This document shows positions 17,729 through 26,150 of a stretch of DNA of 63,785 bases, piece after piece. Each line of letters starts with the position of its first letter. Within the stretch, counting starts at the first letter, position 1. The notes below the pieces were generated by a model that was not told the DNA's origin, did not search any database, and worked only from the letters and a program-made list of their open reading frames with translations. Source of the DNA: a virus; the IMG/VR virus record IMGVR_UViG_3300042691_005130, positions 1-63,785 of that record, one strand, 5' to 3'. Both the position numbers and the translations under genes were made by a program.

Positions 17729-19515
17729 GCCTTCTCCTCAACCAAGTCTATGTACATCAGGCTGCGCAGTTCATCCCTGTCTACCAGCGGTGCCATGTCT
17801 TCCAGCGGACGCGAACCCATCGTGCCATCAGCTCGCATGTAGGAACCGATAGTCGGCACCGTCGGCTTGTGCGGATCAAGGATGACCTCAATGATCTCTG
17901 GTCCGTCAGTAGTCAGTATGTTGGCTACCAGCGTCTTGACTTGGATGTTGCTGTGTAGCTTGCGGTAGCGCAGGCCGTAGCAGTTAGCCACGTTGGAGAA
18001 GGACGGAATGTGTACGCCGGTATGCTCAGTAGATCCAACATACCTGCTCTCGAAGTACTTCTCCTGCGTGATCCTGATGGCGTGATACCCGGCGTTGTTG
18101 AAGACGAATATCTTGATGGGCAGGTTGTGGTGCTGGATGATGGCTAGCTCTTGCAGGTTGAGTTGTATGCCGCCGTCGCCTGTGACACAGATGACCTGCT
18201 TGCCGGTTGCCATGTGCGCACCGATAGCAGACGGCAGGCACGAACCCATCATGGCTAGGTTCTTGGCACCAAACATCCGGGTGTTCTCTTTTATCTCCAG
18301 CACTTGATGGCCGATGATGAACGCCTGCCCTGACCCTGTCGGCGTCAGCACCGCGTCGTCTGGTAGCTGGCTGCCTAGCTCGGCGTAGAAGTAGTACGGA
18401 TCTACGTAGTGATCTTCTCGTACCGCTTGCAGGTTGGGCGCAACAGGGAACTTGTCGCGTACCGTGCGGCAGTAGTCCATCCACTGTTGGGATGCCCAGA
18501 CAGGTGGCTCATCCAGCAGCGCGTTGATCAGCTTGGTGCCGCAGACCCGCGAGTGCCTGCCGACATTCAGCCCTGGTTTGTTCGCCTCTGCCGGATCAAG
18601 GTCGATCATGTCAACGAACGCGCCTCTGGCAAACGTTTCGATGTTATGGCTGGTGTGCTGTACGCCAAGCCGCGCCCCGATGGACAGGATGTAGTCGGCG
18701 TTCTGGATGATGATGTTGGGATAGCGTGGGCCGAAAGAGTTCGACCGTCCGAAGTAAGTGACGTAGTTATCGGGGATCAGATCGACCGCACCCCACGTTG
18801 TCTGCACCGGGATGTAGAACCGCTGTGCCATCTTCCTAGCGGCATCCTTGCCGCCGCTGGTGAACACGCCGTTGCCGAACAGGATCAGCGGTCGCTTGGC
18901 TGATTGCAGGCGTTGCCGGATGTCCTGCACCAGATCCATCGTCGGCGCAGCGTTAGACGAGAAGCCGGTGTAGCCCTCAAGGGTATCGGGCGTGATGTCA
19001 GCGCACTGTACATCTAGCGGGATGTCCAGCCACACAGGGCCGGGGCGTCCGTCCTTGGCAAGGAAGACAGCCTTCTCCAGCTCGTGTTTGACATCGCTGG
19101 CAGACGAGATGAACTTGGCGTACTTGGTAATAGGTTTGACTACCTCGACGATATCTAGCTCTTGGAAACCACGGATGCGCAGGTTCAGTCCGTGTGCCGA
19201 GAAGGTCTGGGTGATGTTCCCAGAGATGATCAGCATGGGTACGCTGTCTGCGAATGCCGATGCCACAGCGGTGATAGCGTTCGTACCGCCGGGGCCAGAG
19301 GTCACAAACAGCACACCCGTAGAGTTCACCGTCCTGCCGTAGGCGTAGGCGGCAAATCCACAGGACTGCTCGTGGTGCAGGTGCATGTACTTCAGGCCGT
19401 CCGTTTTACCCACGCTGTCCAGCAGGTGCATCATGCCACCGCCGGACAGCAGGAATACGGTATCCGTCCCTGTTAGCTCTTTGATCTTTGAGCAAATGTA
19501 GTCAGATACCTTCAT
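17725..19515 (-). CDS. Thiamine pyrophosphate-dependent enzyme, YerE/acetolactate-synthase-like
   Basis: A 596-residue member of the acetolactate synthase/pyruvate oxidase superfamily. The activating glutamate is E49 in HHEQSCGFAAYAYG. The central domain spans about 190-340. The C-terminal TPP/Mg site is GDGG at 446-449 with NNAG at 473-476. Such enzymes transfer an activated acetyl group from pyruvate. Lying between an RfbH-like dehydrase and an SDR reductase, it matches YerE, which adds a two-carbon branch to a CDP-3,6-dideoxy-4-ketosugar in yersiniose A synthesis. The family is secure; the YerE-like substrate is inference from context. The start overlaps the upstream stop (ATGA). Confidence 0.85.
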   Translation of the reverse strand: MKVSDYICSKIKELTGTDTVFLLSGGGMMHLLDSVGKTDGLKYMHLHHEQSCGFAAYAYGRTVNSTGVLFVTSGPGGTNAITAVASAFADSVPMLIISGNITQTFSAHGLNLRIRGFQELDIVEVVKPITKYAKFISSASDVKHELEKAVFLAKDGRPGPVWLDIPLDVQCADITPDTLEGYTGFSSNAAPTMDLVQDIRQRLQSAKRPLILFGNGVFTSGGKDAARKMAQRFYIPVQTTWGAVDLIPDNYVTYFGRSNSFGPRYPNIIIQNADYILSIGARLGVQHTSHNIETFARGAFVDMIDLDPAEANKPGLNVGRHSRVCGTKLINALLDEPPVWASQQWMDYCRTVRDKFPVAPNLQAVREDHYVDPYYFYAELGSQLPDDAVLTPTGSGQAFIIGHQVLEIKENTRMFGAKNLAMMGSCLPSAIGAHMATGKQVICVTGDGGIQLNLQELAIIQHHNLPIKIFVFNNAGYHAIRITQEKYFESRYVGSTEHTGVHIPSFSNVANCYGLRYRKLHSNIQVKTLVANILTTDGPEIIEVILDPHKPTVPTIGSYMRADGTMGSRPLEDMAPLVDRDELRSLMYIDLVEEKA

Positions 19516-20744
19516 CCGTTTTCCTTCATGAAAGCGTCGATGGTGTCGCAGACGTAGGTCAGCATCTCCTCTGTCAGCGCCGGTTGTACGCCTAGCCAGA
19601 ACGTGTTGTTCATCACGTAGTCCGTGTTCTCCAGCGGTCCGTGCACACGGTAGTTCTGACCCTTCATGAACGGCTGCTTGATTGCGTTGCCAGCAAACAG
19701 CAGGCGGCAGCCGATAGCGTGGTCTTCCAGATACCGTGTCAGTTTGTCCCGGCTGAACTTGGCTGTCGGGCTGATGGTGATCGGGAACCCGAACCAGCTT
19801 GGGGTAGCGTCTGGGTAAACCGTCGGCAGCCAGAACTGTTCGTAAGTATCCAGCCGCTCCCGCAGGAAGCCGTAGTTCGACCGACGGGCGGAGATGAACT
19901 TGTACAGCTTCTCAAGCTGTGCCACGCCACAGGCGGCCTGCATCTCGGTGATACGCAGGTTGTAGCCCAGATGGGTGTACACGTACTTGTGATCATAGCC
20001 GTGCGGCAGCTCGCCGAACTGCTGATCGAACCGGCGCTTGCAGGTGTTGTTCTGTCCAGGCTCACACCAGCAGTCCCTGCCCCAGTCGCGGAAGGACTCC
20101 ACCAGTCGGGACAGCTTGGTGTTGTTGATGATGACTGCCCCGCCTTCGCCCGTCGTGATGTGATGCGCCGGGAAGAAAGACAGGGTAGCCAGATCACCGA
20201 ACGTGCCGACGTTGCGGCCACGCCAGCGGGAGCCGAGCGCGTCACAGGTATCCTCAATGACCCACAGTTGATAGCGGTCAGCGATCTCCATGATGGCGTC
20301 TATGTTGAACGGATTGCCCAGCGTGTGCGCGATCATGATGGCTTTGGTCTTGCTGGTGATGGCGTCCTCCAGCCTGCGCGTGTCGATGTTCAGGGTGCTG
20401 TTGACATCCAAGAACACCGGCACGGCACCGAACTGAACTATCGGCGCTATGGTGGTAGGGAAGCCGCAGGCGACGCTGATGACTTCATCGCCCTTCTGTA
20501 CCGCACGCTTGCCTAGCGACGGGCTGGTAAGCGCGGAGAAGGCCAGCAGGTTGGCAGAGCTACCAGAGCTGGTGGTGCGTACCGCCTTGCAGCCGAGGAA
20601 CTTGGTCAGCCCCTCTTCCAGTTGCCGGTTGAACGCACCTGCCGTCAACCACCCACGGTCAACGGCTTCGTGCATCAACTCCTTCTCGCGGTCGCCCACC
20701 ACCTGCCCGGAGGCAGGGATGTAAGTCTTGCCGGGTATGAACAT
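19512..20744 (-). CDS. rfbH: RfbH-like CDP-4-keto-6-deoxyglucose 3-dehydrase (DegT/DnrJ fold)
   Basis: A 410-residue PLP/PMP enzyme of the sugar aminotransferase fold. In place of the usual PLP lysine it has histidine (SFFPAHHITTGEGG, H194), the hallmark of the 3-dehydrases RfbH/DdhC and ColD, which remove the C3 hydroxyl of a 4-keto-6-deoxyhexose. Other RfbH-like blocks are PGKTYIPASGQVV at the N-terminus and YDHKYVYTHLGYNLRIT near 250. RfbH needs a reductase partner (E3), which is not seen here and may come from the host. The gene lies directly upstream of the TPP enzyme in one leftward operon. Confidence 0.85.
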   Translation of the reverse strand: MFIPGKTYIPASGQVVGDREKELMHEAVDRGWLTAGAFNRQLEEGLTKFLGCKAVRTTSSGSSANLLAFSALTSPSLGKRAVQKGDEVISVACGFPTTIAPIVQFGAVPVFLDVNSTLNIDTRRLEDAITSKTKAIMIAHTLGNPFNIDAIMEIADRYQLWVIEDTCDALGSRWRGRNVGTFGDLATLSFFPAHHITTGEGGAVIINNTKLSRLVESFRDWGRDCWCEPGQNNTCKRRFDQQFGELPHGYDHKYVYTHLGYNLRITEMQAACGVAQLEKLYKFISARRSNYGFLRERLDTYEQFWLPTVYPDATPSWFGFPITISPTAKFSRDKLTRYLEDHAIGCRLLFAGNAIKQPFMKGQNYRVHGPLENTDYVMNNTFWLGVQPALTEEMLTYVCDTIDAFMKENG

Positions 20745-21509
20745 TTATACCTCTTGTGGTTGTGGTGGTTGAGGCTTCTCTGTCAGAACGCCGTCAAACT
20801 TATGGGTGCCGATATGGCCGAGCTGTGCCCACGGTGCTGCCCACACGGTGCCGCCGCACTTGTCGCGCCAGATCTTGCAGAAGTGATAGTCCTCGGACAG
20901 CAGGCGTTCGCCAATCGGCTCGATGCTGGTGGCGAAGAACTCATGCACACGGTCGTTGCCCATCGCACCGCTCAGATCATTGGTGTCATTGATGTAGGTG
21001 GGCACATGATCTTTGAGCTGCTCGAACACTTCGCGCTTGATCATCATGAAGCCCGTGCCGCCGTTCCAAATCTCTACTGGCTTGTCCAGTTCTACGCGCT
21101 GTTCGTTCTGGTAGTTAACTAGGTTGACCACGAAGGAGCCGCTGTACTTGCGGAGTTCGTGCGGCGGTACGCCTGCGACAGCAGCAGCGTGGACTTGATT
21201 CCAGTTGATTTCTTTTTTCGGGTAGATGCCGCAGATGATCGGCTTGTCAGCCAGCAGCATCGGGAGAACGTCCTGCGGGTTGAAGTGGATATCAGCATCA
21301 ATGAACATCATGTGGGTGTAATCCGTCTTCAGGAACCCGTGGACAAGCGCGTTACGTGCGCGTTGGATCAGGGACTCGTTGAACAGAAAGCTGCAAGCCA
21401 TGTCCACGCGATTGTCCCGCAGGTTGTTCTGCAAGGTCATCAATGACTGCGCGTAATAGCCATAGCAAAGTCCACCGTACATGGGCGACGCGATATATAG
21501 TTTTGCCAC
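20745..21509 (-). CDS. Glycosyltransferase, GT-A fold, paralogue 1
   Basis: A 254-residue protein with an N-terminal IASPMYGG, the arginine-rich helix LIQRARNAL, and a metal-binding DxD (FIDADIHF, D71 and D73). A later acidic block, LLSEDYHFCKIW, may contain the catalytic base region. This layout is common in phage-encoded glycosyltransferases of the GT-A superfamily. It is a clear paralogue of the gene at 24234-24998 (shared GGTGFM, LLSEDYHFC, GIYPKK). The acceptor and donor are unknown; adjacency to the sugar genes suggests use of their product. Confidence 0.78.
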   Translation of the reverse strand: MAKLYIASPMYGGLCYGYYAQSLMTLQNNLRDNRVDMACSFLFNESLIQRARNALVHGFLKTDYTHMMFIDADIHFNPQDVLPMLLADKPIICGIYPKKEINWNQVHAAAVAGVPPHELRKYSGSFVVNLVNYQNEQRVELDKPVEIWNGGTGFMMIKREVFEQLKDHVPTYINDTNDLSGAMGNDRVHEFFATSIEPIGERLLSEDYHFCKIWRDKCGGTVWAAPWAQLGHIGTHKFDGVLTEKPQPPQPQEV

Positions 21510-21518
21510 ATTGCTCTC

Positions 21519-22232
21519 CTAGAAGTTAAAGATCTGTTTTTTTGTCCACTCAAAGCCTGGACGATGCTGTGCCATCCACTCGTTGTTGCCGAGGAATTTC
21601 TCTTTGGTCATGCCGCCGCTGCCATCTGCTGACAGTCGGTAGCTGACACTGTGTCTGCCGGTAGTGCCGCACTTGATCTTGTCCCGCATCAGCGCCGCTT
21701 GAAACGAACGGTCTGATACGACGGGTACATACCAAGCGTGGCTGTGCTTGCGGGCATATTCCGTCTTCACCGCATAGCAGGAGTTGTCCACCAAGTATTG
21801 CTGGTGCGAGTTCGGGTAACAGCCTAGTGATTCGCAGTTGTCATCACAGATCCAGTTGCCGTCGTTGTCTACGATCTTGCGCAGGCTGTACGCCCAGCCC
21901 AGATCATGCTGCTCTATTAGTGTGGTGATGGATTCGATATGGTCAGGGTCGTAGAGGTTATCGTCATCGAGGTAGAAAATCAGGTCTTCACCGACCAAGT
22001 AAGGAGCAGCAGCGTAAACAGGAGCCATAGCATAACCCCCACCCCCGTTGGCAACTGGAAGATAAACAACATCAACGTCACTGCCTTCTGTATTTGCCGA
22101 TACAGCGTCCCAACAATCTTTACCGTGTGCGAAGACATAGTGTCTGGCTCCCCGTGTTTGCGCCTTCACGCTGTCTATAGCCTGCCGGATAGTCGGGCGA
22201 CCTCGTGTGCTGGTGACTACAGCGATGTTCAT
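21519..22232 (-). CDS. Glycosyltransferase family 2-like
   Basis: A 237-residue protein with the GT2 N-terminus AVVTSTRGRPTIRQAIDS and the metal-binding motif FYLDDDNLYDPDH (D89-D91). The C-terminal half carries conserved aromatics and a tail near GMTKEKFLGNN. It would transfer a sugar from a nucleotide donor to an unknown acceptor. It overlaps the preceding gene by four bases and lies nine bases before the next one in the leftward operon. Confidence 0.78.
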   Translation of the reverse strand: MNIAVVTSTRGRPTIRQAIDSVKAQTRGARHYVFAHGKDCWDAVSANTEGSDVDVVYLPVANGGGGYAMAPVYAAAPYLVGEDLIFYLDDDNLYDPDHIESITTLIEQHDLGWAYSLRKIVDNDGNWICDDNCESLGCYPNSHQQYLVDNSCYAVKTEYARKHSHAWYVPVVSDRSFQAALMRDKIKCGTTGRHSVSYRLSADGSGGMTKEKFLGNNEWMAQHRPGFEWTKKQIFNF

Positions 22233-23170
22233 CTCGCCTCCTCAATCAACTTGTACAACTGTTTGATCTCGTGGTCGTTGCTAAATGGGATGGCCTTCTC
22301 TGACCGGATCCATTCGTCGATGCACTGCTGATACTCGCAGTACCGCTCGTACGTCACGCCGCGCAGGTAGCCGTACAGTTCTTCCCAGTTGCCGAAGTCC
22401 GTCGCGTCGATAAAGCACTCACGCGGGATGTGATCGTGGACGTTGGGTGCGCCCCAGTAGATAGGCACGATGCCTGCCAAGAAGGCGTCCAGCATCTTCT
22501 CGCTGATGTAGCCCGTGGCGTTGTCACAGTTCTCGAACGTCAGGGCAAACTTGTAATTGCTGTAGAGATCGATCTTGTTATCTGTCGTGCCCTTGGCGCA
22601 GAAGAAGTGCCGGATGTCCCAGCCTCTGCCGTACAGGTCGAACTCCCACATGGCGTTCTGCTGGAACCAGAGGATGGCTTCTATCCGCTTTAGGTACAGG
22701 CTGTTCGGATGGTCGTAGTTCTTGGCCGTCTGGATCATGCACAGCAGCTTGCGTTTGTTCCAGTCGATGATGGGCTGCGTGCGGCTGCTCCAGTCCACGG
22801 TGAAGTTATGCTTCTCGTAGTTGCCGCGCCCGACCAGCTTGTCATCCCACGTCAACACCTTCATGAACTGATCGTGATAGGCAGCATCCCAGTTCTGCGG
22901 CAGGACAAGCTCTGGTTCGTACAGGATCAGTGCCTTCTTGGCGTTGCCGATCTCTGGCTCTACCTGCGGGCGATCCATGTAGATCACGAAGTCCAGCTCT
23001 GCCGGATCAACCTGGTCAAGCGTGTACATCTCGATGCCGGTGGACTGGCACAGTTTGTACAGCTCTACCCACGGGCGTAGCAGGTTGTGACCGACGTTGC
23101 TGTTCTCGTTCTTGAACAGGAAGCCGTCGCGGGTGATGAACTCGTAGTGGTTATGGACAGCGACCTTCAA
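22229..23170 (-). CDS. Glycosyltransferase family 10 (fucosyltransferase-like)
   Basis: A 313-residue protein. The C-terminal half has the GT10 signature FENCDNATGYISEK (212-225) followed by AFLAGIVPIYWGAP (229-242), which binds the GDP-fucose-type donor in alpha-1,3-fucosyltransferases. The N-terminal acceptor domain is divergent. It is predicted to add a 6-deoxyhexose, or a related sugar, to an unknown glycan. It overlaps its operon neighbours by ATGA-type junctions on both sides. The family is secure by motif; the exact sugar is not. Confidence 0.85.
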   Translation of the reverse strand: MKVAVHNHYEFITRDGFLFKNENSNVGHNLLRPWVELYKLCQSTGIEMYTLDQVDPAELDFVIYMDRPQVEPEIGNAKKALILYEPELVLPQNWDAAYHDQFMKVLTWDDKLVGRGNYEKHNFTVDWSSRTQPIIDWNKRKLLCMIQTAKNYDHPNSLYLKRIEAILWFQQNAMWEFDLYGRGWDIRHFFCAKGTTDNKIDLYSNYKFALTFENCDNATGYISEKMLDAFLAGIVPIYWGAPNVHDHIPRECFIDATDFGNWEELYGYLRGVTYERYCEYQQCIDEWIRSEKAIPFSNDHEIKQLYKLIEEAR

Positions 23171-23337
23171 GGATTCTTCTCCTGATACTCAATGCACCCG
23201 CGTTCACAGCACACGTCGCCAATATGGGGCAGGTGTTTATCAAGCACTTCCAACAGCTTGTACGGTAGCTCCTGACTAGCATGGAATAGGACTGCTACAT
23301 CGCGCAGCTCGCGTATGAGTTCCTTTTTATACTGCAT
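23167..23337 (-). CDS. Small early-operon protein, unknown
   Basis: A 56-residue protein starting at the ATG that overlaps the end of the upstream gene (KSHAV stop). The N-terminal helix QYKKELIRELRDVAVLF is amphipathic, and the C-terminus has three cysteines in DVCCERGCIEY. The longer upstream frame lies within another gene and was not used. No family is recognised. Confidence 0.55.
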   Translation of the reverse strand: MQYKKELIRELRDVAVLFHASQELPYKLLEVLDKHLPHIGDVCCERGCIEYQEKNP

Positions 23338-23533
23338 GGCTCTTCTCCATTTCTTTGCCTGCCTCCATGCCCATCTTGTAGGCATCGTCCCATCCGTTAA
23401 CGTTGACAGATGCCGCATCCCAACCACGGGAAAACGCTTGCCAGTACGAGGACTTCTTGATCGTGTCCCAGTCGTACTCAATGTAGTGCTTGGATTCGTT
23501 CATCCACATAAGCCATGCTTCTTCTTTAGTCAT
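23327..23533 (-). CDS. Small early-operon protein, unknown
   Basis: A 68-residue acidic, aromatic-rich protein (MTKEEAWLMWMNESKHY at the start). It overlaps the upstream gene by four bases and the downstream one by 11, fitting translational coupling within the operon. Function unknown. Confidence 0.6.
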   Translation of the reverse strand: MTKEEAWLMWMNESKHYIEYDWDTIKKSSYWQAFSRGWDAASVNVNGWDDAYKMGMEAGKEMEKSHAV

Positions 23534-23790
23534 AGCGGCTCCCCGTTATCTTCAGCGGCTTTGTTTAGGCGTTCCAATGCTGGCGCACCTCTCTCGCGGA
23601 TGGCGAACGCGCAACTTACCCAAGACGCATCGACTCGTTCACCTTCAGCCTCACACACCTTCGCACACGCCTCGCGCTCCTCTGCTGCGACTAGGTTGGC
23701 AAAGCGTTCAAGCGCGGCGATGCCGTCATGGTCTACCAAACTCCACGCCTCCGCCTCCTTCGCCATGCGGATAATGTCATCTCTGTTCAT
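23530..23790 (-). CDS. Small helical protein of the EREACAKVCE type
   Basis: An 86-residue protein with LERFANLVAAEEREACAKVCE at about residues 27-47 (18 of these recur in a neighbour). The same amphipathic helix with paired cysteines is seen in the genes at 24995-25228, 23787-23987 and 29809-30057. The pattern is frequent in small phage proteins of unknown function. Overlaps both neighbours by four bases. Confidence 0.65.
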   Translation of the reverse strand: MNRDDIIRMAKEAEAWSLVDHDGIAALERFANLVAAEEREACAKVCEAEGERVDASWVSCAFAIRERGAPALERLNKAAEDNGEPL

Positions 23791-23987
23791 TCCTCTCCCC
23801 TTCTGATAACTGCTGCCATGTCGTGCTGCCCTGCTTCTTCACATAGCCGGGCGCACCGCTCGCGCTCTGCCACGGCGATCATCTTGGAGAACTTGCGCAT
23901 CCAAGACATCGCCGCAGAGTCCGGGGCGTAGACCAGTCCCTCATCTTCCGCCGCTCGGTTAGCCATCTCGAATAGTTTGCGGGTCAT
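23787..23987 (-). CDS. Small helical protein with an ERERCARLCEEAG motif
   Basis: A 66-residue protein related in its central helix (AVAERERCARLCEEAG) to the neighbouring small genes. Overlaps both neighbours by four bases in the leftward operon. Function unknown. Confidence 0.62.
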   Translation of the reverse strand: MTRKLFEMANRAAEDEGLVYAPDSAAMSWMRKFSKMIAVAERERCARLCEEAGQHDMAAVIRRGEE

Positions 23988-24223
23988 CCAAACAGCAGGT
24001 GAAACAACTCACGCAAGACAGCAACTACCACTGCGATAACCACGTACATCAGGATCATGATCGCGCCGACATCGAACGGCGAGATGTTCTTGCGGTAGAA
24101 CATTTCCCACCGGCTCTCGCCTTCTATCGGCTGGCCTTCGAGAACGGTCTGGTAGTACTTGGGTACGTAGTGGCTGCCGATCTTTGGCGGCGGCTCTTTG
24201 ATGAACTGTCCATCTCGTAACAT
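23984..24223 (-). CDS. Small membrane protein
   Basis: A 79-residue protein with a basic/proline N-terminus and one membrane segment at about 52-72 (IMILMYVVIAVVVAVLREL). The ATG at 24223 is preferred because AAGGAG lies seven bases upstream and overlaps the stop codon of the preceding glycosyltransferase. A longer in-frame start at 24280 would lie inside that gene. Its position among glycosyltransferases hints at a role at the inner membrane; function unknown. Confidence 0.62.
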   Translation of the reverse strand: MLRDGQFIKEPPPKIGSHYVPKYYQTVLEGQPIEGESRWEMFYRKNISPFDVGAIMILMYVVIAVVVAVLRELFHLLFG

Positions 24224-24233
24224 TTGTTTCTCC

Positions 24234-24998
24234 TTACGTATTGTTTCTTCCTGCCCGCATGAGATCACCCGCGTAGACATGTTGGCCTACGTGACGTAAC
24301 TCAATTGTGGGATCAGCGTAAATTCTACCGCCCTCTTTTTTCCAGAGTTCGCAGAAGTGGTAATCCTCTGACAACAGCAGGCCAAGCTCGGTAATGCTGG
24401 TGCCGAAAAACTCGCGGGTCAGCGGTGCCAAGAACTGGCCGTTATCCTGGATCAGGCTGGTGCGGTACGTTGGTACTTTGAATCGCAGTTCCTTGAACAC
24501 GTTGCGGTGGATCAGCATGAAGCCGGTGCCGCCGTGCAGAACTTCCACCAGCCCGTCATCATTCAGCGGCACAGCGTCGGGATCGCCACGGTCGTCCACC
24601 GCATTCAGTACATACGAGCAGCCGAACTTCTCAATATCCTTCTCGCCCCGCAGCGCGGCGTCACGGATGCGGTTCCAGAACATGAACTTCTTGGGGTAGA
24701 TCCCGCACACCATTTCCTTCTCGTGCTGGAGTAACTTGTAGATGCCGTCGGTCGGGAACCAGATATCGGCATCAATGAACATGAGATAGTCATCCCGCGT
24801 TTCATCAAGGAAGTAGCGGGCGATCTCGTTGCGGGCGCGAGTAATCAGTGCCTCTTTGTTCATGAACTGCCAGCGGGTCTTGATGCCCTTGCTCTCAAGG
24901 AATCCGATGTTACGCACCAGACTATCCACGTACTCCATGAACATGGCACCGCCGTAGGCAGGGGTGCCGATCATGATGGTGGGCTTACCGTCAATCAT
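24234..24998 (-). CDS. Glycosyltransferase, GT-A fold, paralogue 2
   Basis: A 254-residue paralogue of the gene at 20745-21509, of the same length. It has MIGTPAYGG near the start, LITRARNEIARYFL, the DxD motif FIDADIWF, GIYPKKFMFWNRI, GGTGFMLIH and LLLSEDYHFCELW. The pair may act on successive sugars or different acceptors. Overlaps the upstream small gene by four bases. Confidence 0.78.
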   Translation of the reverse strand: MIDGKPTIMIGTPAYGGAMFMEYVDSLVRNIGFLESKGIKTRWQFMNKEALITRARNEIARYFLDETRDDYLMFIDADIWFPTDGIYKLLQHEKEMVCGIYPKKFMFWNRIRDAALRGEKDIEKFGCSYVLNAVDDRGDPDAVPLNDDGLVEVLHGGTGFMLIHRNVFKELRFKVPTYRTSLIQDNGQFLAPLTREFFGTSITELGLLLSEDYHFCELWKKEGGRIYADPTIELRHVGQHVYAGDLMRAGRNNT

Positions 24999-25228
24999 CC
25001 TTGCCCCCTTGCGCGGATAGCTTTCAATGCATTCTCTGCCGTAACAGAGTACACAGGCTTTGCCTTTTCAATTTCGTTTTCGCACACCTTCGCACACGCC
25101 TCGCGCTCCGCTGCTGCGACTAGGTTGGCAAAGGCTTCCAGACTGCGCCACTGGTTCTCGGTAGCACCCCAATCAGGCGGCATGATGGCGGCTTCCTGCG
25201 CCCATCTCGCAATGTCATCCCTAGTCAT
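24995..25228 (-). CDS. Small helical protein of the EREACAKVCE type
   Basis: A 77-residue protein beginning MTRDDIARWAQEA, with LEAFANLVAAAEREACAKVC at about 30-49. It is the closest relative of the product of 23530-23790 (which begins MNRDDIIRMAKEA). The two probably arose by duplication in this operon. Function unknown. Confidence 0.63.
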   Translation of the reverse strand: MTRDDIARWAQEAAIMPPDWGATENQWRSLEAFANLVAAAEREACAKVCENEIEKAKPVYSVTAENALKAIRARGQG

Positions 25229-25502
25229 TCAGCAGTCCCTCTACCTGGTCGATCAGGTGGTCGCCAATCTTCTTATCATTAACAGACACCGTGGCAGCCA
25301 GCGCATCTTTGTGGATGATGTCCATCGCGTCCCGCACCCCTTGCTTGTAGCCAGATGAGAACTGATCGCTGCCTTCCAAGATCATCGTGATGGCGTCGCG
25401 CACCATCTTGCTGGCACCACGGTTACGCGCACGATCCTTCAGTGCTTCGTGGATGTCAGCATCGAGGTAGACCGAGTACGGGATCAGCCGCGATTTTTCC
25501 AT
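25221..25502 (-). CDS. Ribbon-helix-helix-type protein
   Basis: A 93-residue protein starting MEKSRLIPYSVYLDADIHEA, which fits a ribbon strand followed by helices (LKDRARNRGASKMVRDAITMIL) like Arc/CopG-type regulators. The ATG at 25502 has AGGAG about nine bases upstream and overlaps the end of the previous gene by 19 bases; more upstream starts would lengthen it with unrelated sequence. A DNA-binding regulatory role is likely but not proven. Confidence 0.6.
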   Translation of the reverse strand: MEKSRLIPYSVYLDADIHEALKDRARNRGASKMVRDAITMILEGSDQFSSGYKQGVRDAMDIIHKDALAATVSVNDKKIGDHLIDQVEGLLND

Positions 25503-25909
25503 GCGTTGAACTCCTGCTTTATTGACAGCATCTTCTCCACCGCCTGCTGACTTTTTCCAATGTCGGCGCGGCTTTCCACCTTCAGGTATGTCTTTAACCA
25601 TGTTGTCGCTTCCTTATCTGACTTCTCAATAATCTGCCCGGACTCCTGCAAGAATGTCCAGAAGTCTGGGTCACGGCAGAGCATCCCGGACACACGCACC
25701 ATGTCCTTGGCAAGCTCTGCTTCGCGGTTCATCGGGCGCTCTTCTTCATTCAGTCTGACCATCACGGTCATGTACCGTGCGCCCACGAAGTCCCGCATGA
25801 TCCTTTCATCCAGATCATCGGGATGGATACGCAGCGTCAGGATGTAGCCGGAGTTATCCTGCTTGATCCCTACCTTGACGGACTCAAACTGTGGGTGGCT
25901 AGTTTCCAT
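25484..25909 (-). CDS. Conserved-looking early protein, unknown
   Basis: A 141-residue protein. The N-terminal half is beta-rich with charged residues (YILTLRIHPDDLDERIM), and the C-terminal half is helical with aromatic residues (DPDFWTFLQESGQ). Gene order beside ERF, SSB-like and nuclease genes suggests a role in DNA metabolism. No family is recognised. Confidence 0.6.
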   Translation of the reverse strand: METSHPQFESVKVGIKQDNSGYILTLRIHPDDLDERIMRDFVGARYMTVMVRLNEEERPMNREAELAKDMVRVSGMLCRDPDFWTFLQESGQIIEKSDKEATTWLKTYLKVESRADIGKSQQAVEKMLSIKQEFNAWKNRG

Positions 25910-26150
25910 CTTGTTCCCTTGCTTTCATCATTGCGTCTGCTATTTTGTATGCGCGTTTTGCTCCGTTGTAATCATCTTTATCTGCGTTTGTGCCGTAAAT
26001 AACCCCCCTGTTCGCTAACATTCCCTGCATCGCCTTTGCCGCAAAGTAATCCCGCAAGTCCATCCCTTTCTCGCCAGTCACATTCGGAAATGCTTTCACG
26101 ATATATCCTCCACTCTCAATACGTACCGGCCTTTGCTGTTCTTGCGCCAT
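25899..26150 (-). CDS. Small early protein, unknown
   Basis: An 83-residue protein with MDLRDYFAAKAMQGMLAN and a helical C-terminus (YKIADAMMKAREQ). It overlaps the upstream nuclease-like gene by 55 bases in a different frame. Function unknown. Confidence 0.58.
   Translation of the reverse strand: MAQEQQRPVRIESGGYIVKAFPNVTGEKGMDLRDYFAAKAMQGMLANRGVIYGTNADKDDYNGAKRAYKIADAMMKAREQDGN

Noticed and set aside
19641-20516. Long plus-strand frame (291 codons) opposite the RfbH-like gene
   Set aside because: It is the mirror frame of a well-supported enzyme gene; its translation shows no family motif and no start signal.
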